DNA of 64,000 nt from Arthrobacter sp. ISL-28 (lineage in GTDB: Bacteria; Actinomycetota; Actinomycetes; Actinomycetales; Micrococcaceae), in assembly GCF_018613875.1 (NCBI RefSeq), contig NZ_JAGGPJ010000007.1:310001-374000 (forward strand). The letters are read 5' to 3'. Every line of letters begins with the position of its first letter. Within the stretch, counting starts at the first letter, position 1. Below are positions 25,543 to 34,634 of this stretch, piece by piece. The notes below the pieces were generated by a model, which saw only the letters and a program-made list of their open reading frames with translations, was not told the origin of the DNA and did no database searches. The position numbers and the translations under genes were made by a program.

Positions 25543-28476
25543 GTGGCCAAGGTCCGCGTACATGAGCTTGCGAAAGAGCTCGGTATTACTTCCAAAGATG
25601 CAGTAACCAAACTGCAGGAACTGGGCGAATTCGTTCGCTCTGCCTCTTCCACCATTGAGGCCCCCGTTGTGCGGAAACTCCGCAACGCCTTCCCGGCTGC
25701 TGCCGGTTCGAAGACAGAAGCACCCGCAAGCGCCCCCAAGGCTCCCGCCAAGGCGGCAGAATCACGTCCTGCCCCGGCACCCGGTCCGGCGGCCCCGAAG
25801 GCCCAGGCCCCGGCGCCCGCTCCGGCACCCAAGGCTGAAGCTCCGGCGCCCAAGGCTGAAGCTCCGGCCGCGCCTGCAGCCCCGGCTGCTCCCGCTGCAG
25901 CAGCACCCGCAGCTCCCTCTGCTGCAGCCCCCGCTGCTCCCTCGACGGGCGCCAAGCCCGGAGCGCGTCCGGCACCCAAGGCTGAAGCTCCGGCAACGCC
26001 CGCAGCACGGCAGGGCGGTTCGGCTCCCCGCCCGGGCGGTCCCCGCCCCGGCAACAACCCGTTCGCAACATCGCAGGGCATGCCTCGCGGTCGTGGCGGC
26101 GATGGAGAGCGTCCGCCGCGCCCGGGCAACAACCCGTTCGCAACGTCGCAGGGCATGCCCCGTCCCGGTGGCAGCCGCACTGACGGCGACCGTCCCGGCG
26201 GTCCCCGCCCCGCGGCGGGCGCCGGCGGTCCCCGTCCGGGCGCTCCGCGTACCGCCGGTGCTCCCGGCGGCGCTGGTGCGCGTCCCGGTGCTCCGCGTAC
26301 CGGTGGTGCTCCGGGTGGTCCGCGTCCCGCGGGTGGCGCCGGTGGAAACCGTCCGACTCCGGGCATGATGCCCAACCGCACTGAGCGTCCTGCACCGGCT
26401 GGCGCCGGCGGACGTCCGGGCGGCGGCGGCCGTGGTCCGGGACGTCCCGGCGGTGCTCCCGGCACCGGTGGCGCTCCCGGTGCAGGCGGCGGCGCTCCGG
26501 CCGGCGGCGGCTTCGGCAAGGGCGGCCGCGGTCGCGGCGGTACCCAGGGTGCCTTCGGTAAGGGCGGTGCAGGCCGTGGCAAGCAGCGCAAGTCGAAGCG
26601 TGCAAAGCGCCAAGAGCTCGAGCAGATGAGCGCCCCGTCGCTGGGTGGCGTGAGCGTACCCCGCGGCGACGGCAACACCGTAGTCCGGCTTCGCCGTGGC
26701 TCGTCCATCACGGATTTCGCCGACAAGATCGAGGCAAACCCCGCCGCACTGGTGACCGTGCTGTTCCACCTTGGTGAAATGGCAACCGCAACCCAGTCGC
26801 TGGATGAGGAAACCTTCGCACTGCTTGGCGAGGAGCTTGGCTACAAGCTCCAGGTCGTTTCCCCGGAGGACGAGGAGCGCGAGCTGCTCTCCACCTTCGA
26901 CATCGACTTCGACGCCGAACTGGAAGCCGAAGGCGACGAAGACCTTGAGGCACGTCCTCCGGTAGTCACCGTCATGGGTCACGTTGACCACGGTAAGACC
27001 CGCCTGCTCGATGCCATCCGCAAGTCCGACGTCATGGCGGGCGAACACGGCGGCATCACGCAGCACATCGGTGCCTACCAGGTCACGCACAACCACGAAG
27101 GCGAAGACCGCAAGATCACCTTCATCGATACCCCGGGCCACGAGGCGTTCACCGCCATGCGTGCCCGTGGTGCGAAGGTCACGGACATCGCCATCCTGGT
27201 GGTCGCAGCGGACGACGGCGTTATGCCGCAGACCGTTGAGGCCCTCAACCACGCGCAGGCAGCAAACGTGCCGATTGTCGTGGCCGTGAACAAGATCGAT
27301 AAGGAAGGGGCCAACCCGGAGAAGGTCCGCGGGCAGCTGACCGAATACGGACTGGTTCCGGAAGAGTACGGTGGCGACACCATGTTCGTTGAGGTCTCTG
27401 CACGCCAGAACCTGAACATCGACGAGCTGCTCGAGGCTGTGCTGCTGACCGCAGACGCAGCCCTGGACATGCGCGCCAACCCGAACAAGGACGCCCGCGG
27501 TATCGCGATTGAAGCCAACCTCGACAAGGGCCGCGGTTCCGTGGCAACTGTCCTGGTCCAGTCCGGCAGCCTGCGCGTCGGTGACACGATCGTTGCCGGT
27601 ACGGCCCACGGCCGTGTCCGTGCGATGTTCGACGACGACGGCAGCGCCCTGACCGAGGCCGGCCCGTCCCGTCCCGTCCAGGTGCTGGGTCTGTCCAACG
27701 TGCCGCGCGCCGGCGACACCTTCTTTGTGACCGCTGACGAGCGCACCGCCCGCCAGATCGCCGAGAAGCGTGAAGCAGCCGACCGCAACGCCGCCCTGGC
27801 CAAGCGCCGCAAGCGCATCAGCCTGGAAGACTTCGACCAGGCCGTCGCCGAAGGCAAGATCGACACCCTCAACCTCATCCTCAAGGGTGACGTGTCCGGT
27901 GCCGTGGAAGCCCTCGAAGACGCGCTGCTCAAGATCGACGTCGGCGAGGGTGTCCAGCTCCGCGTTATCCACCGCGGTGTTGGTGCGATTACGCAGAACG
28001 ACGTCAACCTGGCGACGGTCGACAGCGCCGTCATTATCGGCTTCAACGTCAAGCCCGCCGAGCGGGTTGCCGAACTGGCAGACCGCGAAGGCGTGGACAT
28101 GCGCTTCTACTCCGTCATCTACGCAGCAATCGATGACATTGAAATGGCCCTCAAGGGCATGCTCAAGCCGGAGTACGAAGAGGTTCAGCTTGGCACCGCC
28201 GAGGTCCGCGAAGTGTTCCGCTCCTCCAAGTTCGGAAACATCGCCGGTTCCATCGTTCGCTCGGGCATTATCCGACGCAATACGAAGGCACGCATCAGCC
28301 GCGACGGCAAGATCATCGGTGACAACCTCACCGTTGAGACGCTCAAGCGCTTCAAGGACGACGCCACCGAGGTCCGCACGGACTTCGAGTGCGGTATCGG
28401 TCTTGGCTCGTACAACGACATCAACGAAGGCGACATCATCGAGACCTTCGAGATGCGCGAGAAGCCGCGCGTCTAA
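25543..28476 (+). CDS. infB: Translation initiation factor IF-2
   Basis: The 977-residue GTPase places initiator tRNA on the 30S subunit. The N-terminus has an IF2_N domain ([13 protein letters not shown]), then about 270 residues of Ala/Pro/Gly-rich sequence with a duplicated [16 protein letters not shown] unit and an Arg/Gly/Lys tract, a second IF2_N domain (about 385-435), the G domain with GHVDHGK at 479-485, DTPGHEAF and NKID, then domains II-IV with [15 protein letters not shown]. The GTG start has AGGAGA upstream. Large disordered N-termini are usual in high-GC actinobacteria. Confidence 0.98.
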   Translation: MAKVRVHELAKELGITSKDAVTKLQELGEFVRSASSTIEAPVVRKLRNAFPAAAGSKTEAPASAPKAPAKAAESRPAPAPGPAAPKAQAPAPAPAPKAEAPAPKAEAPAAPAAPAAPAAAAPAAPSAAAPAAPSTGAKPGARPAPKAEAPATPAARQGGSAPRPGGPRPGNNPFATSQGMPRGRGGDGERPPRPGNNPFATSQGMPRPGGSRTDGDRPGGPRPAAGAGGPRPGAPRTAGAPGGAGARPGAPRTGGAPGGPRPAGGAGGNRPTPGMMPNRTERPAPAGAGGRPGGGGRGPGRPGGAPGTGGAPGAGGGAPAGGGFGKGGRGRGGTQGAFGKGGAGRGKQRKSKRAKRQELEQMSAPSLGGVSVPRGDGNTVVRLRRGSSITDFADKIEANPAALVTVLFHLGEMATATQSLDEETFALLGEELGYKLQVVSPEDEERELLSTFDIDFDAELEAEGDEDLEARPPVVTVMGHVDHGKTRLLDAIRKSDVMAGEHGGITQHIGAYQVTHNHEGEDRKITFIDTPGHEAFTAMRARGAKVTDIAILVVAADDGVMPQTVEALNHAQAANVPIVVAVNKIDKEGANPEKVRGQLTEYGLVPEEYGGDTMFVEVSARQNLNIDELLEAVLLTADAALDMRANPNKDARGIAIEANLDKGRGSVATVLVQSGSLRVGDTIVAGTAHGRVRAMFDDDGSALTEAGPSRPVQVLGLSNVPRAGDTFFVTADERTARQIAEKREAADRNAALAKRRKRISLEDFDQAVAEGKIDTLNLILKGDVSGAVEALEDALLKIDVGEGVQLRVIHRGVGAITQNDVNLATVDSAVIIGFNVKPAERVAELADREGVDMRFYSVIYAAIDDIEMALKGMLKPEYEEVQLGTAEVREVFRSSKFGNIAGSIVRSGIIRRNTKARISRDGKIIGDNLTVETLKRFKDDATEVRTDFECGIGLGSYNDINEGDIIETFEMREKPRV

Positions 28477-28498
28477 TTTGTCCTAGCGTTACAAAGGT

Positions 28499-28615
28499 GC
28501 GGGGCCGTTGGAATTTTTCCGGCGGCCCCGCCCCTTCGCTGGGTGGCCTACGTCTGACGACGTCAGCCACCCAGCTTCGGCAGGCCCCAAGCCACTCCCA
28601 GGTCGCCGGAAAAAT
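28499..28615 (+). other. Structured spacer between infB and rbfA
   Basis: Three elements are visible in the 245-bp gap: stem A, GCGGGGCCG (28499-28507) with CGGCCCCGC (28523-28531); stem B, GCTGGGTGGC (28538-28547) with GCCACCCAGC (28566-28575) and an inner CTGAC/GTCAG pair; and a long-range match, ATTTTTCCGGCG (28513-28524) with CGCCGGAAAAAT (28604-28615), which would compete with stem A. No T-tract follows, so a classical terminator is unlikely; an RNA switch or processing site is possible. Confidence 0.5.
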
Positions 28616-28721
28616 CCAGCGGGAGTCCGTCGTTGACTCGCCGTCGTGCGTGGCAGAAAACTGAAACCAGCGACGCAGCCCACCGGGCCGCCGTCGTACA
28701 TCCAAATATTGAGGAGTGGAA

Positions 28722-29231
28722 ATGGCTGATCCGGCACGCGCTGCCAAGTTGGCGCAGCGGATTAAGGTTGTTGTTGCGGAGGCCTTGGGCCGGAAGGTTA
28801 AGGATCCGCGGCTTGAGGGCATTACTGTTACCGATGCCCGGGTGACCAATGACCTGCAGCACGCCACCATCTACTACACCGTTTTCGGTGACCAGGCTCT
28901 TCAGGCGCATGCTGCCAAGGGGCTGGAGAAGGCCAAGGGCGTACTCCGGCAGGAAGTGGGCCGGAACGTGACTGTCCGGCTGACTCCCACGCTGGAGTTC
29001 GTGGCGGACCAGATCCCCGTGAATGCCTCCAACCTGGAGGAGCTGCTCCGCGAGGCGAAGAAGCGCGACGCCGAGGTTGCCGCCCTGGCCGAGAACGCCC
29101 GGCACGCCGGCGACCCCGACCCGTACAAGAGCGACGTTCCGGCTGACGTGGAAATCGATGAGGACGACTTTGACGAAGAGGACACTGTCCTCGGCGGTGA
29201 CGACGCCATCGATGAGGACCAGAGCAAGTAA
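28722..29231 (+). CDS. rbfA: Ribosome-binding factor A
   Basis: The 169-residue protein is a KH-fold 30S maturation factor. ADPARAAKLAQRIKVVVAEAL, GRKVKDPRLEGITVTDARVT (cores KDPRLEGITVTDARV) and ATIYYTVFG are family features; it has an acidic C-terminal tail (DEDDFDEEDT) of about 40 residues. I chose the ATG at 28722 with GAGGAG five bases upstream rather than the GTG inside that ribosome-binding sequence. The nrnA/DHH phosphoesterase gene that often follows rbfA is not here. Confidence 0.95.
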   Translation: MADPARAAKLAQRIKVVVAEALGRKVKDPRLEGITVTDARVTNDLQHATIYYTVFGDQALQAHAAKGLEKAKGVLRQEVGRNVTVRLTPTLEFVADQIPVNASNLEELLREAKKRDAEVAALAENARHAGDPDPYKSDVPADVEIDEDDFDEEDTVLGGDDAIDEDQSK

Positions 29232-29244
29232 AAGCCTGCAGAAA

Positions 29245-29284
29245 CGGTGCGGCCGGATCCCTCAGGATCCGGCCGCACCGTTTT
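29245..29284. terminator. Intrinsic terminator after rbfA
   Basis: CGGTGCGGCCGGATCC (29245-29260) and its exact reverse complement (29265-29280) form a 16-bp stem with a CTCA loop, followed by TTTT. On the other strand the stem is followed by TTTC, so it may also stop transcripts of the convergent gene that ends at 29344. Confidence 0.92.
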
Positions 29285-29343
29285 CTATTGCCTACTCCGA
29301 CTGTTTGCCTGTCAGGAAGCCGGTCATTCCTCCCAGTGTAAGG

Positions 29344-30453
29344 TCAGTCGTCCCTGTGCCCCGTCAGGGCCATTGAGACAACGCGCCCGTCCGGGGCCTT
29401 CATCGGTTCAGGCAGGGCATTCACCGTGGCATAGAGGGTGTCGCCCCTGAGGTCCACGTCAGCGGCCAGCTTTGCCGGGAGCAGAACACGCTGTTTGCCG
29501 TCGTCGTCTGAGATCCTGAGCACACCCTTCCCGAAAAGGGAAGCCACGTACACGTTGCCGTCGTCATCCGTCTCAATGCCCGTCGGCGACATCACGTGGT
29601 CCGCAAACAGCTTGACCTTCCCGGTGTGGGGATTGACTTTGTAGACGGAACCGCGGGCGCCGAGGGCGGGATCTTCAGGCCCGCCGGGGAGCAACGACAC
29701 ATACAGCCAGCCGTCAGGACCGACGGTGACGTCGGTAGGAACCGGCTCGAACCTATACGTGTGGCCGACAATGCAGCTCGGCATCTTCAGCGCCGCCGCC
29801 TGTTCGGCTGTGATGCGGTGCGGCTGTGGCGGCAGTACGGCGACGGTTTTTGTCGAGCCGGACTTCACATCGACGGAGACGATGCTGTTGGCTCCCGCAT
29901 CTGCCACGTACACCGTCCTACCGGAAACTTCGATGCCGTAGGGATGGGAATCTACGTCACCCTTGTAGGCGACCGGAACGTCCTTTGGTAGCTTGGCCGC
30001 GCAGGTGGCCGGCAGGTTCCGGAAACCGTACTGGGTCTTGCCGTCAGCGTTTTCCTTTTTCTCCAAGGCAGCCAGATCGCCAAACGTGCGGTGTTTCCCG
30101 TCGGCGCCGATGCTTCGGATGCGCCCGGCCAGCGGGCGGGGATCCATGGGTCCGGCCCCTTGGCTCACGGCGAAGTAGATGGTTCCGCGCTGCCGGTCGG
30201 AGCCCGCAACGTCCCAGGCAGCGTTCTCATAGACCGTCGAACGGGCACCGTTCCGGGCTATCCGCACCAGCCGGCCCGCGAATTCTTCGCTGACGAGAAC
30301 TGAACCGTCATACCCCGCACTGACGTGCAGCGGAGTGAGCAGGCCCTTCGCGAGCACCTTCGGGGCTACGGGGGCGGCCGCGACCGCGGTGCCGGAGGAC
30401 AGAATCACGGATGTCGCGGCGAGGACTGCCAGGATTGAGAGTTTCTTTTTCAT
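29344..30453 (-). CDS. ScyD/ScyE-family secreted beta-propeller-like protein
   Basis: The 369-residue product has a Sec signal peptide (MKKKLSILAVLAATSVILSS then AVAAAP) and a repeated pattern of propeller strands such as TPLHVSAGYDGSVLVSEEF, HPYGIEVSGRTVYVADAGANS and PTGIETDDDGNVYVASLFG, as in ScyD/ScyE and NHL-like proteins. ScyD is linked to scytonemin genes in cyanobacteria, but most homologues have no known role. I chose the ATG at 30453 because GGAG lies six bases upstream and the signal peptide starts there. Adenine-rich lysine codons start the gene. Confidence 0.85.
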   Translation of the reverse strand: MKKKLSILAVLAATSVILSSGTAVAAAPVAPKVLAKGLLTPLHVSAGYDGSVLVSEEFAGRLVRIARNGARSTVYENAAWDVAGSDRQRGTIYFAVSQGAGPMDPRPLAGRIRSIGADGKHRTFGDLAALEKKENADGKTQYGFRNLPATCAAKLPKDVPVAYKGDVDSHPYGIEVSGRTVYVADAGANSIVSVDVKSGSTKTVAVLPPQPHRITAEQAAALKMPSCIVGHTYRFEPVPTDVTVGPDGWLYVSLLPGGPEDPALGARGSVYKVNPHTGKVKLFADHVMSPTGIETDDDGNVYVASLFGKGVLRISDDDGKQRVLLPAKLAADVDLRGDTLYATVNALPEPMKAPDGRVVSMALTGHRDD

Positions 30454-30542
30454 GCTGTCTCCAATGTCAATGGTGATCATCCAGAGCATTGAGACCGTTA
30501 ATTTTGGCCCGCATTATGGGGTTCCCCCGACGCGCGCATTCT

Positions 30543-30562
30543 AGTCCCGCGGGTTCGGGACT
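30543..30562. promoter_or_regulatory. Inverted repeat between divergent genes
   Basis: AGTCCCG (30543-30549) and CGGGACT (30556-30562) flank a six-base loop in the 179-bp gap between the ScyD-like gene and the deaminase gene. An operator or a transcript stem is possible. Confidence 0.35.
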
Positions 30563-30620
30563 GTCGATGGGCCTGGAATAAGTCCGCGTCCGCGGCCGCC
30601 GAAAATCGCGCCGTTCTGGC

Positions 30621-30626
30621 TATGAT
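30621..30626 (+). promoter_or_regulatory. -10 element, leaderless start of the deaminase gene
   Basis: TATGAT ends six bases before the ATG at 30633; no Shine-Dalgarno is present. Confidence 0.5.
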
Positions 30627-30632
30627 CGGATC

Positions 30633-31118
30633 ATGCTTGCGCAACCAACGGCCGCAGATGTCCAGGAGTACCTCACCGAGGCAGTCGCCCTCGCCGAACG
30701 GAACGTGGCCGCCGGGGGCGGGCCCTTCGGTGCGCTGGTGGTTACCGCGGACGGGGCAGTCCATGAAGGCGTCAACCGCGTCACCCGGGACAACGACCCC
30801 ACTGCCCACGCTGAAGTGGTGGCCATTCGGACGGCAGCAGCCGAATCAGGGAATTTCGACCTCAGCGGTGCGGTCCTCTACACAAGCTGCGAGCCCTGTC
30901 CGCTCTGCCTGGCAGCTGCGCTCTGGGCACGCATCGACTGCGTGTACTTTGCCGCCGACCGGCACGGTGCGGCGGCCGCCGGGTTCGACGACGCCGTGTT
31001 CTATGAGTATTTCGGCGGCACCCGCCCGGAACTACTGCCCGTCAGCCATACGCCCGTTCCGACGTCGGACGCACCCTTTGCCGCCTGGCGCAACAATGCC
31101 CAACGCACCCACTACTGA
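30633..31118 (+). CDS. Guanine/cytidine-type nucleoside deaminase
   Basis: The 161-residue protein is a zinc deaminase of the CDA fold: GGGPFGALVV, the zinc and proton-shuttle motif HAEVVAI (near residues 59-65) and SCEPCPLCLAA with the two zinc cysteines. The FYEYFGG segment near the C-terminus is like bacterial guanine deaminases, so guanine is the likeliest substrate, but a tRNA-adenosine or cytosine substrate is not excluded. The start has a -10 six bases upstream and no Shine-Dalgarno. Confidence 0.85.
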   Translation: MLAQPTAADVQEYLTEAVALAERNVAAGGGPFGALVVTADGAVHEGVNRVTRDNDPTAHAEVVAIRTAAAESGNFDLSGAVLYTSCEPCPLCLAAALWARIDCVYFAADRHGAAAAGFDDAVFYEYFGGTRPELLPVSHTPVPTSDAPFAAWRNNAQRTHY

Positions 31119-31158
31119 TCTGGCCACCGGAGCCTGATGACTGAAGAAGGGCGGGGGA

Positions 31159-31596
31159 GTGGGCTCTCAACTGATTAAGTGTCCAAGCTGCGGAAAGACA
31201 AACCGGGTTCCCGATGCAGCGGCCGGCCACCCTCGCTGCGGAAGCTGCCGCCAGGTCCTTCCGTGGATCGTGACGGCCGGTGATGCCGACTTTGCGACCA
31301 TCGCGGAGCAGTCAACCGTGCCCGCCCTGATCGATTTCTGGGCCGCCTGGTGTGGGCCCTGCCGGGCGGTCAGCCCCGTGCTCGACAAGCTCGCCCAGGA
31401 AAAAGCCGGACAGATTAAGCTCGTCAAAGTCGACGTGGACCGTGCCCCGGAACTATCACGCCGTTTCGCCGTGCAGTCGATTCCCACGCTTCTGGTCATC
31501 AGCGGAGGCAAGGTGGTAGCCCGGCAAACCGGAGCGGCACCCGCTCCCGCGCTTCGATTCTGGCTGGAGCAGGCACTCGCCGCCACCAGCGGCTGA
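31159..31596 (+). CDS. Thioredoxin (Trx2/TrxC type)
   Basis: The 145-residue thioredoxin has an N-terminal zinc ribbon (CPSCGKTNRV ... CGSCRQ) and the active site WCGPC, then SIPTLLV with the cis-proline. Zinc-ribbon thioredoxins (TrxC) reduce disulfides under oxidative stress and stay active over a wider redox range. It starts with GTG 40 bases after the deaminase and may be co-transcribed. It converges on the aminotransferase gene. Confidence 0.93.
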   Translation: MGSQLIKCPSCGKTNRVPDAAAGHPRCGSCRQVLPWIVTAGDADFATIAEQSTVPALIDFWAAWCGPCRAVSPVLDKLAQEKAGQIKLVKVDVDRAPELSRRFAVQSIPTLLVISGGKVVARQTGAAPAPALRFWLEQALAATSG

Positions 31597-31622
31597 GCTA
31601 CGCCGGTTTGCCGACGGCGGCA

Positions 31623-32777
31623 TCACCGCCGCCCGGGGAGCCGGCTCACGCCCTCCACAAGGTCCGCCTGGCTGGCGCACAGCGCTATCCGGATCCAGCC
31701 CTCGCCAATCGACCCGAAAGCGGTTCCCGGGGCAAACGAGACGCCCGACTCGGTGAGGAATCGTCGGACCCAGGACCGGACATCACCTCCGCTCACATGC
31801 GACACATCGGCCCACAGGTAAAACGCCCCCTGCGCGCTGAGGAACGGGATGCCCTTGGAGCGCAGGAGGGCGGAGGCGGCGTCGCGGTTGGTCCGGTAGT
31901 GGTCCCGGGCCTGCACCACGTAGTCCTGGGGGCCAGTCAGTGCGGCCAGAGCCGCGTACTGCGACGGCGAGGCCACGCAGGAGACGATGGACTCCATCAC
32001 GTTGTTCATCCGCTGCTCCAGTCCGGGCGGACAGATGAGGCCGCCGATACGGAGCCCGGTCAGTCCGTAGGTCTTGGACAGCGTCAAGGACGTGAACACC
32101 CTGGCCTCACCGGGGACATTGCTGTCGAAGCGTGCCGGGCTGACATGGGGGACATCGTAGGTGAAGGCCTCATAGCACTCATCCGAAATGATCCAGAGGT
32201 CGTGCCGCTGGGCCAGTTCCACGAGTTGACGCGTCACGTCCTCGGCCAGTACGGCGCCCAGCGGGTTCGACGGCGAGTTGAGCATGAGAACGCGGGTCCG
32301 GTCCGTGATCAGGGCTTCGACATCCTCGATCCGGGGCTGGAAGTCGTATTCAGGGTAGAGGGGATACCTCACCGGGACAGCGTGCAGCAGCCTGCTGGTC
32401 ATGGCGAAGGTGGGATAGCCGGGATTGGGAATCAGGATCTCATCGCCGGGGGCGAGGAGCAGGCTCATGGCCATGTGCAGGCCCTGCTGTGCGCCAGCGA
32501 CGACATACACCCGGTCGGCTCCGATGTCGGCGCCGGACTGCACCCGGAACCTGGCGGCCAAAGCCTCCCGAAGGGCAGGGATTCCGGCGTTCGGCGTGTA
32601 GTTCGTCTCGTCGCGGTCCAGGCAGGCCATTCCGGCGTCAAGGACGTGCCGGGGAAGTGGGAACCCTGGCTCACCGATACTCAGCACCACGGCGTCGGGC
32701 ACATGCCAGGCCGCCTCTGTGATCTCGCGTATCTGATTGACAGGGACATCGAGTACGTGCGGCGCAAGCTCAGGCAT
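31623..32777 (-). CDS. Class I/II pyridoxal-phosphate aminotransferase
   Basis: The 384-residue enzyme has fold-type I aminotransferase features: VNQIREITEAAW, SIGEPGFPLP, NYTPNAGIPALREAL, LNSPSNPLGAVL, SDECYEAFTY and the PLP lysine in LTLSKTYGLTGLRIG, with the final RIALCAS carrying the carboxylate-binding Arg. It resembles aspartate/aromatic-type transaminases; amino donor is not certain. TAGGAT ends six bases before the ATG on the minus strand, with no Shine-Dalgarno. It diverges from truB. Confidence 0.92.
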   Translation of the reverse strand: MPELAPHVLDVPVNQIREITEAAWHVPDAVVLSIGEPGFPLPRHVLDAGMACLDRDETNYTPNAGIPALREALAARFRVQSGADIGADRVYVVAGAQQGLHMAMSLLLAPGDEILIPNPGYPTFAMTSRLLHAVPVRYPLYPEYDFQPRIEDVEALITDRTRVLMLNSPSNPLGAVLAEDVTRQLVELAQRHDLWIISDECYEAFTYDVPHVSPARFDSNVPGEARVFTSLTLSKTYGLTGLRIGGLICPPGLEQRMNNVMESIVSCVASPSQYAALAALTGPQDYVVQARDHYRTNRDAASALLRSKGIPFLSAQGAFYLWADVSHVSGGDVRSWVRRFLTESGVSFAPGTAFGSIGEGWIRIALCASQADLVEGVSRLPGRR

Positions 32778-32783
32778 GACGCC

Positions 32784-32789
32784 ATCCTA
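32784..32789 (-). promoter_or_regulatory. -10 element, leaderless start of the aminotransferase gene
   Basis: On the minus strand TAGGAT ends six bases before the ATG at 32777. Confidence 0.45.
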
Positions 32790-32831
32790 GCGCCGGTAGC
32801 GCAGGGGGCCAGACCCCGCCGGGTACCCCGA

Positions 32832-32837
32832 TATACT
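32832..32837 (+). promoter_or_regulatory. -10 element, likely leaderless start of truB
   Basis: TATACT ends seven bases before the truB GTG; a GGGAGG sequence is also there but only one base from the start, too close for normal pairing. Confidence 0.45.
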
Positions 32838-32844
32838 GGGAGGC

Positions 32845-33780
32845 GTGCTTTCTGGACTGGTAATAGTGGACAAGCCGCAGGGATGGACCAGCCACGATGT
32901 GGTTGGACGGATGCGGCGGATCGCCGGTACCCGGAAAGTAGGCCATGCGGGAACGCTGGATCCCATGGCCACCGGCGTACTTGTGGTGGGAATCAACAAG
33001 GCGACCCGGCTGCTCACGTACATCGTGGGAACCTCCAAGACCTACACTGCAACCATCCGGCTCGGCGAATCCACCGTCACCGACGATGCCGAGGGCGAAG
33101 TGGTGGCCACCACCAGCGCGGCCGCCGTCACGGATGAGGCGATCCGTGCCGGAGTGGCCTCCCTGACAGGCGAGATCCAGCAGGTGCCCAGCAGTGTCAG
33201 CGCCATCAAAGTCAATGGAGAACGTGCCTACGCCCGCGTCCGGTCCGGTCAAGACGTGAAGCTCGCCGCCCGGGCCGTGACCATTCACCGCTTTGACCTG
33301 CACGGGATCCGCCGCGAGCAAGGCGGAGACGTGGTGGACGTTGACGTCACCGTCGAATGCTCTTCCGGAACGTACATCCGGGCCCTTGCCCGGGACCTGG
33401 GCATTTCGCTGGGCGTGGGCGGCCATTTGACGGAGTTGCGCCGGACCCACGTGGGCCCTTACTCACTGGACCAGGCGCGGACCCTCGAGCAGCTTGCCGA
33501 GGACCTTGAAGTTCTCGAAATGTCCCAGGCTGCCCGCGCCCTCATGCCCAACCGGGAGCTGAGCGCGGAGGAAACCACCGAAATATCCTTCGGCCGCCGC
33601 ATCGCTGCGGGGGCCCCTGCCGGCTCTGCGGCGGCGGCCACCGCGGACCGTCCGGCAGCCGCCTTTGCGCCCGACGGCTCCCTCGTGGCACTGCTGGCGG
33701 ACACGGGCAACTTCGCCAAGCCGGTGCTCGTCTTCGCGCCCGGAACCGGCGGCCAACCCAGCAGCGAGCAGGCCGGTTAG
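32845..33780 (+). CDS. truB: tRNA pseudouridine(55) synthase
   Basis: The 311-residue protein makes pseudouridine-55 in the tRNA T-loop. It has SGLVIVDKPQGWTSHDVV, the catalytic HAGTLDPMATGVL (Asp in the core), and CSSGTYIRALARDLG. The C-terminus ends with an Ala-rich variable stretch. The start is GTG with TATACT seven bases upstream. In many relatives truB follows rbfA directly; here four genes lie between them. Confidence 0.97.
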   Translation: MLSGLVIVDKPQGWTSHDVVGRMRRIAGTRKVGHAGTLDPMATGVLVVGINKATRLLTYIVGTSKTYTATIRLGESTVTDDAEGEVVATTSAAAVTDEAIRAGVASLTGEIQQVPSSVSAIKVNGERAYARVRSGQDVKLAARAVTIHRFDLHGIRREQGGDVVDVDVTVECSSGTYIRALARDLGISLGVGGHLTELRRTHVGPYSLDQARTLEQLAEDLEVLEMSQAARALMPNRELSAEETTEISFGRRIAAGAPAGSAAAATADRPAAAFAPDGSLVALLADTGNFAKPVLVFAPGTGGQPSSEQAG

Positions 33781-33782
33781 CC

Positions 33783-34136
33783 TTGGACGCGTATTTCTAC
33801 ATCATCCTGGGCGTCGGCCTCCTGTCCACCGTCATCTGCGTGGTCGCAGGAATCCTGAAGAAGGCACCCAATGACGTCACCATCCTCTCGGTGGCAGCCG
33901 TGGAGCTGGCCCTGCTCGTGTACCTTGTCGGCTCGATCGTCCGGGTCGTTGCCGGGGAGCAGATAGCGGGGGAGGCCTGGGAGTTCTGGGGGTACCTCAT
34001 CACCGCCCTCATGCTGCCTGTCGCCGCGGTGTACTGGTCCATTCTGGAACGGACCCGCTGGAGCAACTTTGTCCTTGCCGCCGTCGGAGTGACCGCCCTG
34101 GTCATGGCCGCACGAATGAACCAGATCTGGTACTGA
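33783..34136 (+). CDS. Small four-helix membrane protein
   Basis: The 117-residue product has four predicted membrane segments (YIILGVGLLSTVICVVAGI, AAVELALLVYLVGSIV, GYLITALMLPVAAVYWSI, FVLAAVGVTALVMAA) and short loops; it matches no family I can name with certainty. The TTG start is three bases after the truB stop, so it is in the truB operon. It and the next gene are commonly found near truB/ribF in Arthrobacter-type genomes as hypothetical membrane proteins. Confidence 0.75.
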   Translation: MDAYFYIILGVGLLSTVICVVAGILKKAPNDVTILSVAAVELALLVYLVGSIVRVVAGEQIAGEAWEFWGYLITALMLPVAAVYWSILERTRWSNFVLAAVGVTALVMAARMNQIWY

Positions 34137-34137
34137 A

Positions 34138-34587
34138 GTGGAAGAAGAAGCACCCAACGTGACCACAACACCCGCCAAAACCGCACACCAGACCCGGGAC
34201 ACCCGCAACACCGGGCCGGGACGCCTCCTCATCGCCGTCTATGCGGTGTTCGCCATTTCGGCCACCGCACGTGCCGGCTACCAGATCCTCACCAAGTTCT
34301 CCGAGGCTCCGCTCGCTTATCTGTTGTCGGCCTTCGCTGCCCTGGTTTACGTTGTGGCCACGGTTTCGCTCGCCAAACCGGGGCGGACCTGGTTCCGGGT
34401 ATCGGTCGCCGCCGTCCTCGTGGAACTGGTCGGAGTGGTCATCGTGGGCGCGCTGAGCATATTCGACGCCGTCCAGTTCCCGCACGAAACAGTGTGGTCC
34501 CTGTTCGGCCGCGGCTATGCCTTCATCCCGCTGATCCTTCCGATTCTGGGTCTCGTCTGGCTCTACCGGAGGCGGCCGGCCGCCTAG
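34138..34587 (+). CDS. Small membrane protein
   Basis: The 149-residue product has an N-terminal polar region, then about four membrane segments (LLIAVYAVFAISATARAGY, APLAYLLSAFAALVYVVATV, FRVSVAAVLVELVGVVIVG, YAFIPLILPILGLVWLY). No family is recognised. GTG is one base after the previous stop; a GTG at 34159 is an alternative start that would drop seven residues. It is probably co-expressed with the preceding membrane protein. Confidence 0.7.
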   Translation: MEEEAPNVTTTPAKTAHQTRDTRNTGPGRLLIAVYAVFAISATARAGYQILTKFSEAPLAYLLSAFAALVYVVATVSLAKPGRTWFRVSVAAVLVELVGVVIVGALSIFDAVQFPHETVWSLFGRGYAFIPLILPILGLVWLYRRRPAA

Positions 34588-34634
34588 CTCTACCGCACCC
34601 GGCCGTACCGCAGGGCGGCAGATCACGCCGACCA

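Noticed and set aside
25762..27972. A 736-codon frame antisense to infB, and similar long frames antisense to pnp, RNase J, ftsK and the carboxylase
   Set aside because: They mirror the codon-position GC bias of strongly supported genes, have no family motifs and lack ribosome-binding sites.
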